Part shown: positions 4,786 to 5,153 of the stretch, one piece after another
Layout: each line of letters opens with the position of its first letter
Numbering within the stretch: position 1 is the stretch's first letter
The notes under the pieces: generated by a model
Seen by the model: only the letters and a program-made list of their open reading frames with translations
Databases searched by the model: none
What the model was told of the DNA's origin: nothing
Made by a program: the position numbers and the translations under genes
From: Acidobacteriota bacterium
GTDB lineage: Bacteria; Acidobacteriota; Terriglobia; Terriglobales; Acidobacteriaceae
Assembly: GCA_021781075.1 (NCBI GenBank)
Contig: JAJXXN010000055.1
Span: 1 to 5,153 of the forward strand
Direction of reading: 5' to 3'
DNA length: 5,153 nt

Positions 4786-5153
4786 TCAATAAATGAGCTT
4801 GAGGGAGAACTGGATTTGTCGCGAGGTACCGGCGGTTCTTGAGATGAGCCCGAAGCCGGAGCCGGTGAGCGTGTTGGCGGGCAGGCCCATATTGACAATA
4901 TTGAAGAGGTTGAAGAACTCACCGCGGAACTGCAAGTCAACGCGTTCAGCGCCTGAGGGGCGTCGGCCGAATGGAGTGTCCTTCATCAGCGCGAAATCAT
5001 AATCGTAATAGGCAGGCCCGCGGAATGTGTTGCGCCCAAGCGTACCGAAGTAGCCCTGGTTGGGGCCCGTGCCCCCGGTGAGATGGATGGGGATGGAGAA
5101 GAAGGTGGAGGCATTGAGCGGGCCCATGCCGAAATAGTCGGCGCGATTGGCGC
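4786..5153 (-). CDS. TonB-dependent receptor, C-terminal end (partial)
   Basis: This is the last 121 residues of a large outer-membrane beta-barrel; the gene continues beyond the right edge, so the ATG at 5127 is internal and the frame is open to 5153. The visible end matches the TonB-dependent receptors with N-terminal carboxypeptidase-regulatory-like domains that are very numerous in Acidobacteriota. It shows GRNTFRGPAYYDYDFALMKD, then a strand with LQFRGEFFNLFNIVNMGLP, then FGLISRTAGTSRQIQFSLKL, ending on the aromatic Tyr typical of outer-membrane barrels. Such proteins bind ligands such as glycans or chelates and use TonB energy for uptake; the substrate is unknown. The thioesterase gene begins 89 bases downstream on the same strand. 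The N-terminal domains and plug, which would reveal more, are outside the window. Confidence 0.88.
   Translation of the reverse strand, partial: ANRADYFGMGPLNASTFFSIPIHLTGGTGPNQGYFGTLGRNTFRGPAYYDYDFALMKDTPFGRRPSGAERVDLQFRGEFFNLFNIVNMGLPANTLTGSGFGLISRTAGTSRQIQFSLKLIY

Noticed and set aside
4262..4792. Plus-strand open frame of 176 codons with a glycine run
   Set aside because: It is antisense to the thioesterase; the glycine run is only the reverse reading of its alanine tract, and no family motif is present.

Overview
This GC-rich window of 5.15 kb looks like a chromosomal fragment of a Gram-negative soil-type bacterium. Acidobacteriota is the most likely phylum. The main clue is the protein cut by the right edge, which ends like the large TonB-dependent receptors that are abundant in that phylum. 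The phylum call is inference. There is no sign of phage, insertion sequence, CRISPR or recent transfer.

Left to right: (1) a peptide/nickel-type ABC transporter ATPase on the + strand, cut at its 5' side and short at its C-terminus; (2) converging on it, a minus-strand pair, DUF503 (YlxP-like) followed by rbfA, which is the ribosome-maturation part of the widespread nusA-infB-ylxP-rbfA cluster, here without infB next to it; (3) upstream on the same strand, a translationally coupled ECF sigma factor and membrane anti-sigma factor (ATGA overlap), ending in a two-step stem-loop; (4) a 307-base intergenic region with a long imperfect dyad, a possible ECF-type promoter and a sigma70-like promoter; (5) a complete tRNA-Ala(GGC) on the + strand; (6) on the minus strand, a TSUP (TauE/SafE) permease downstream of a hotdog thioesterase; (7) the last 121 codons of a TonB-dependent receptor.

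How they may work together: the sigma/anti-sigma pair forms a signalling unit in which an inner-membrane zinc-finger protein holds the sigma factor. Its periplasmic part resembles the TonB C-terminal domain, which is the most unusual architecture here. DUF503 and RbfA act on ribosome maturation. The thioesterase and permease may be co-transcribed, but no shared pathway is evident.

The most useful annotation correction is in the permease. The first canonical start (TTG at 4060) would remove the first membrane helix and a conserved GFG motif, and the true reading frame extends at least to a well-spaced Shine-Dalgarno sequence in front of an ATT codon. I see no clearly undescribed multi-gene system. 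The strongest candidate for novelty is the anti-sigma factor with the TonB-like sensor domain.
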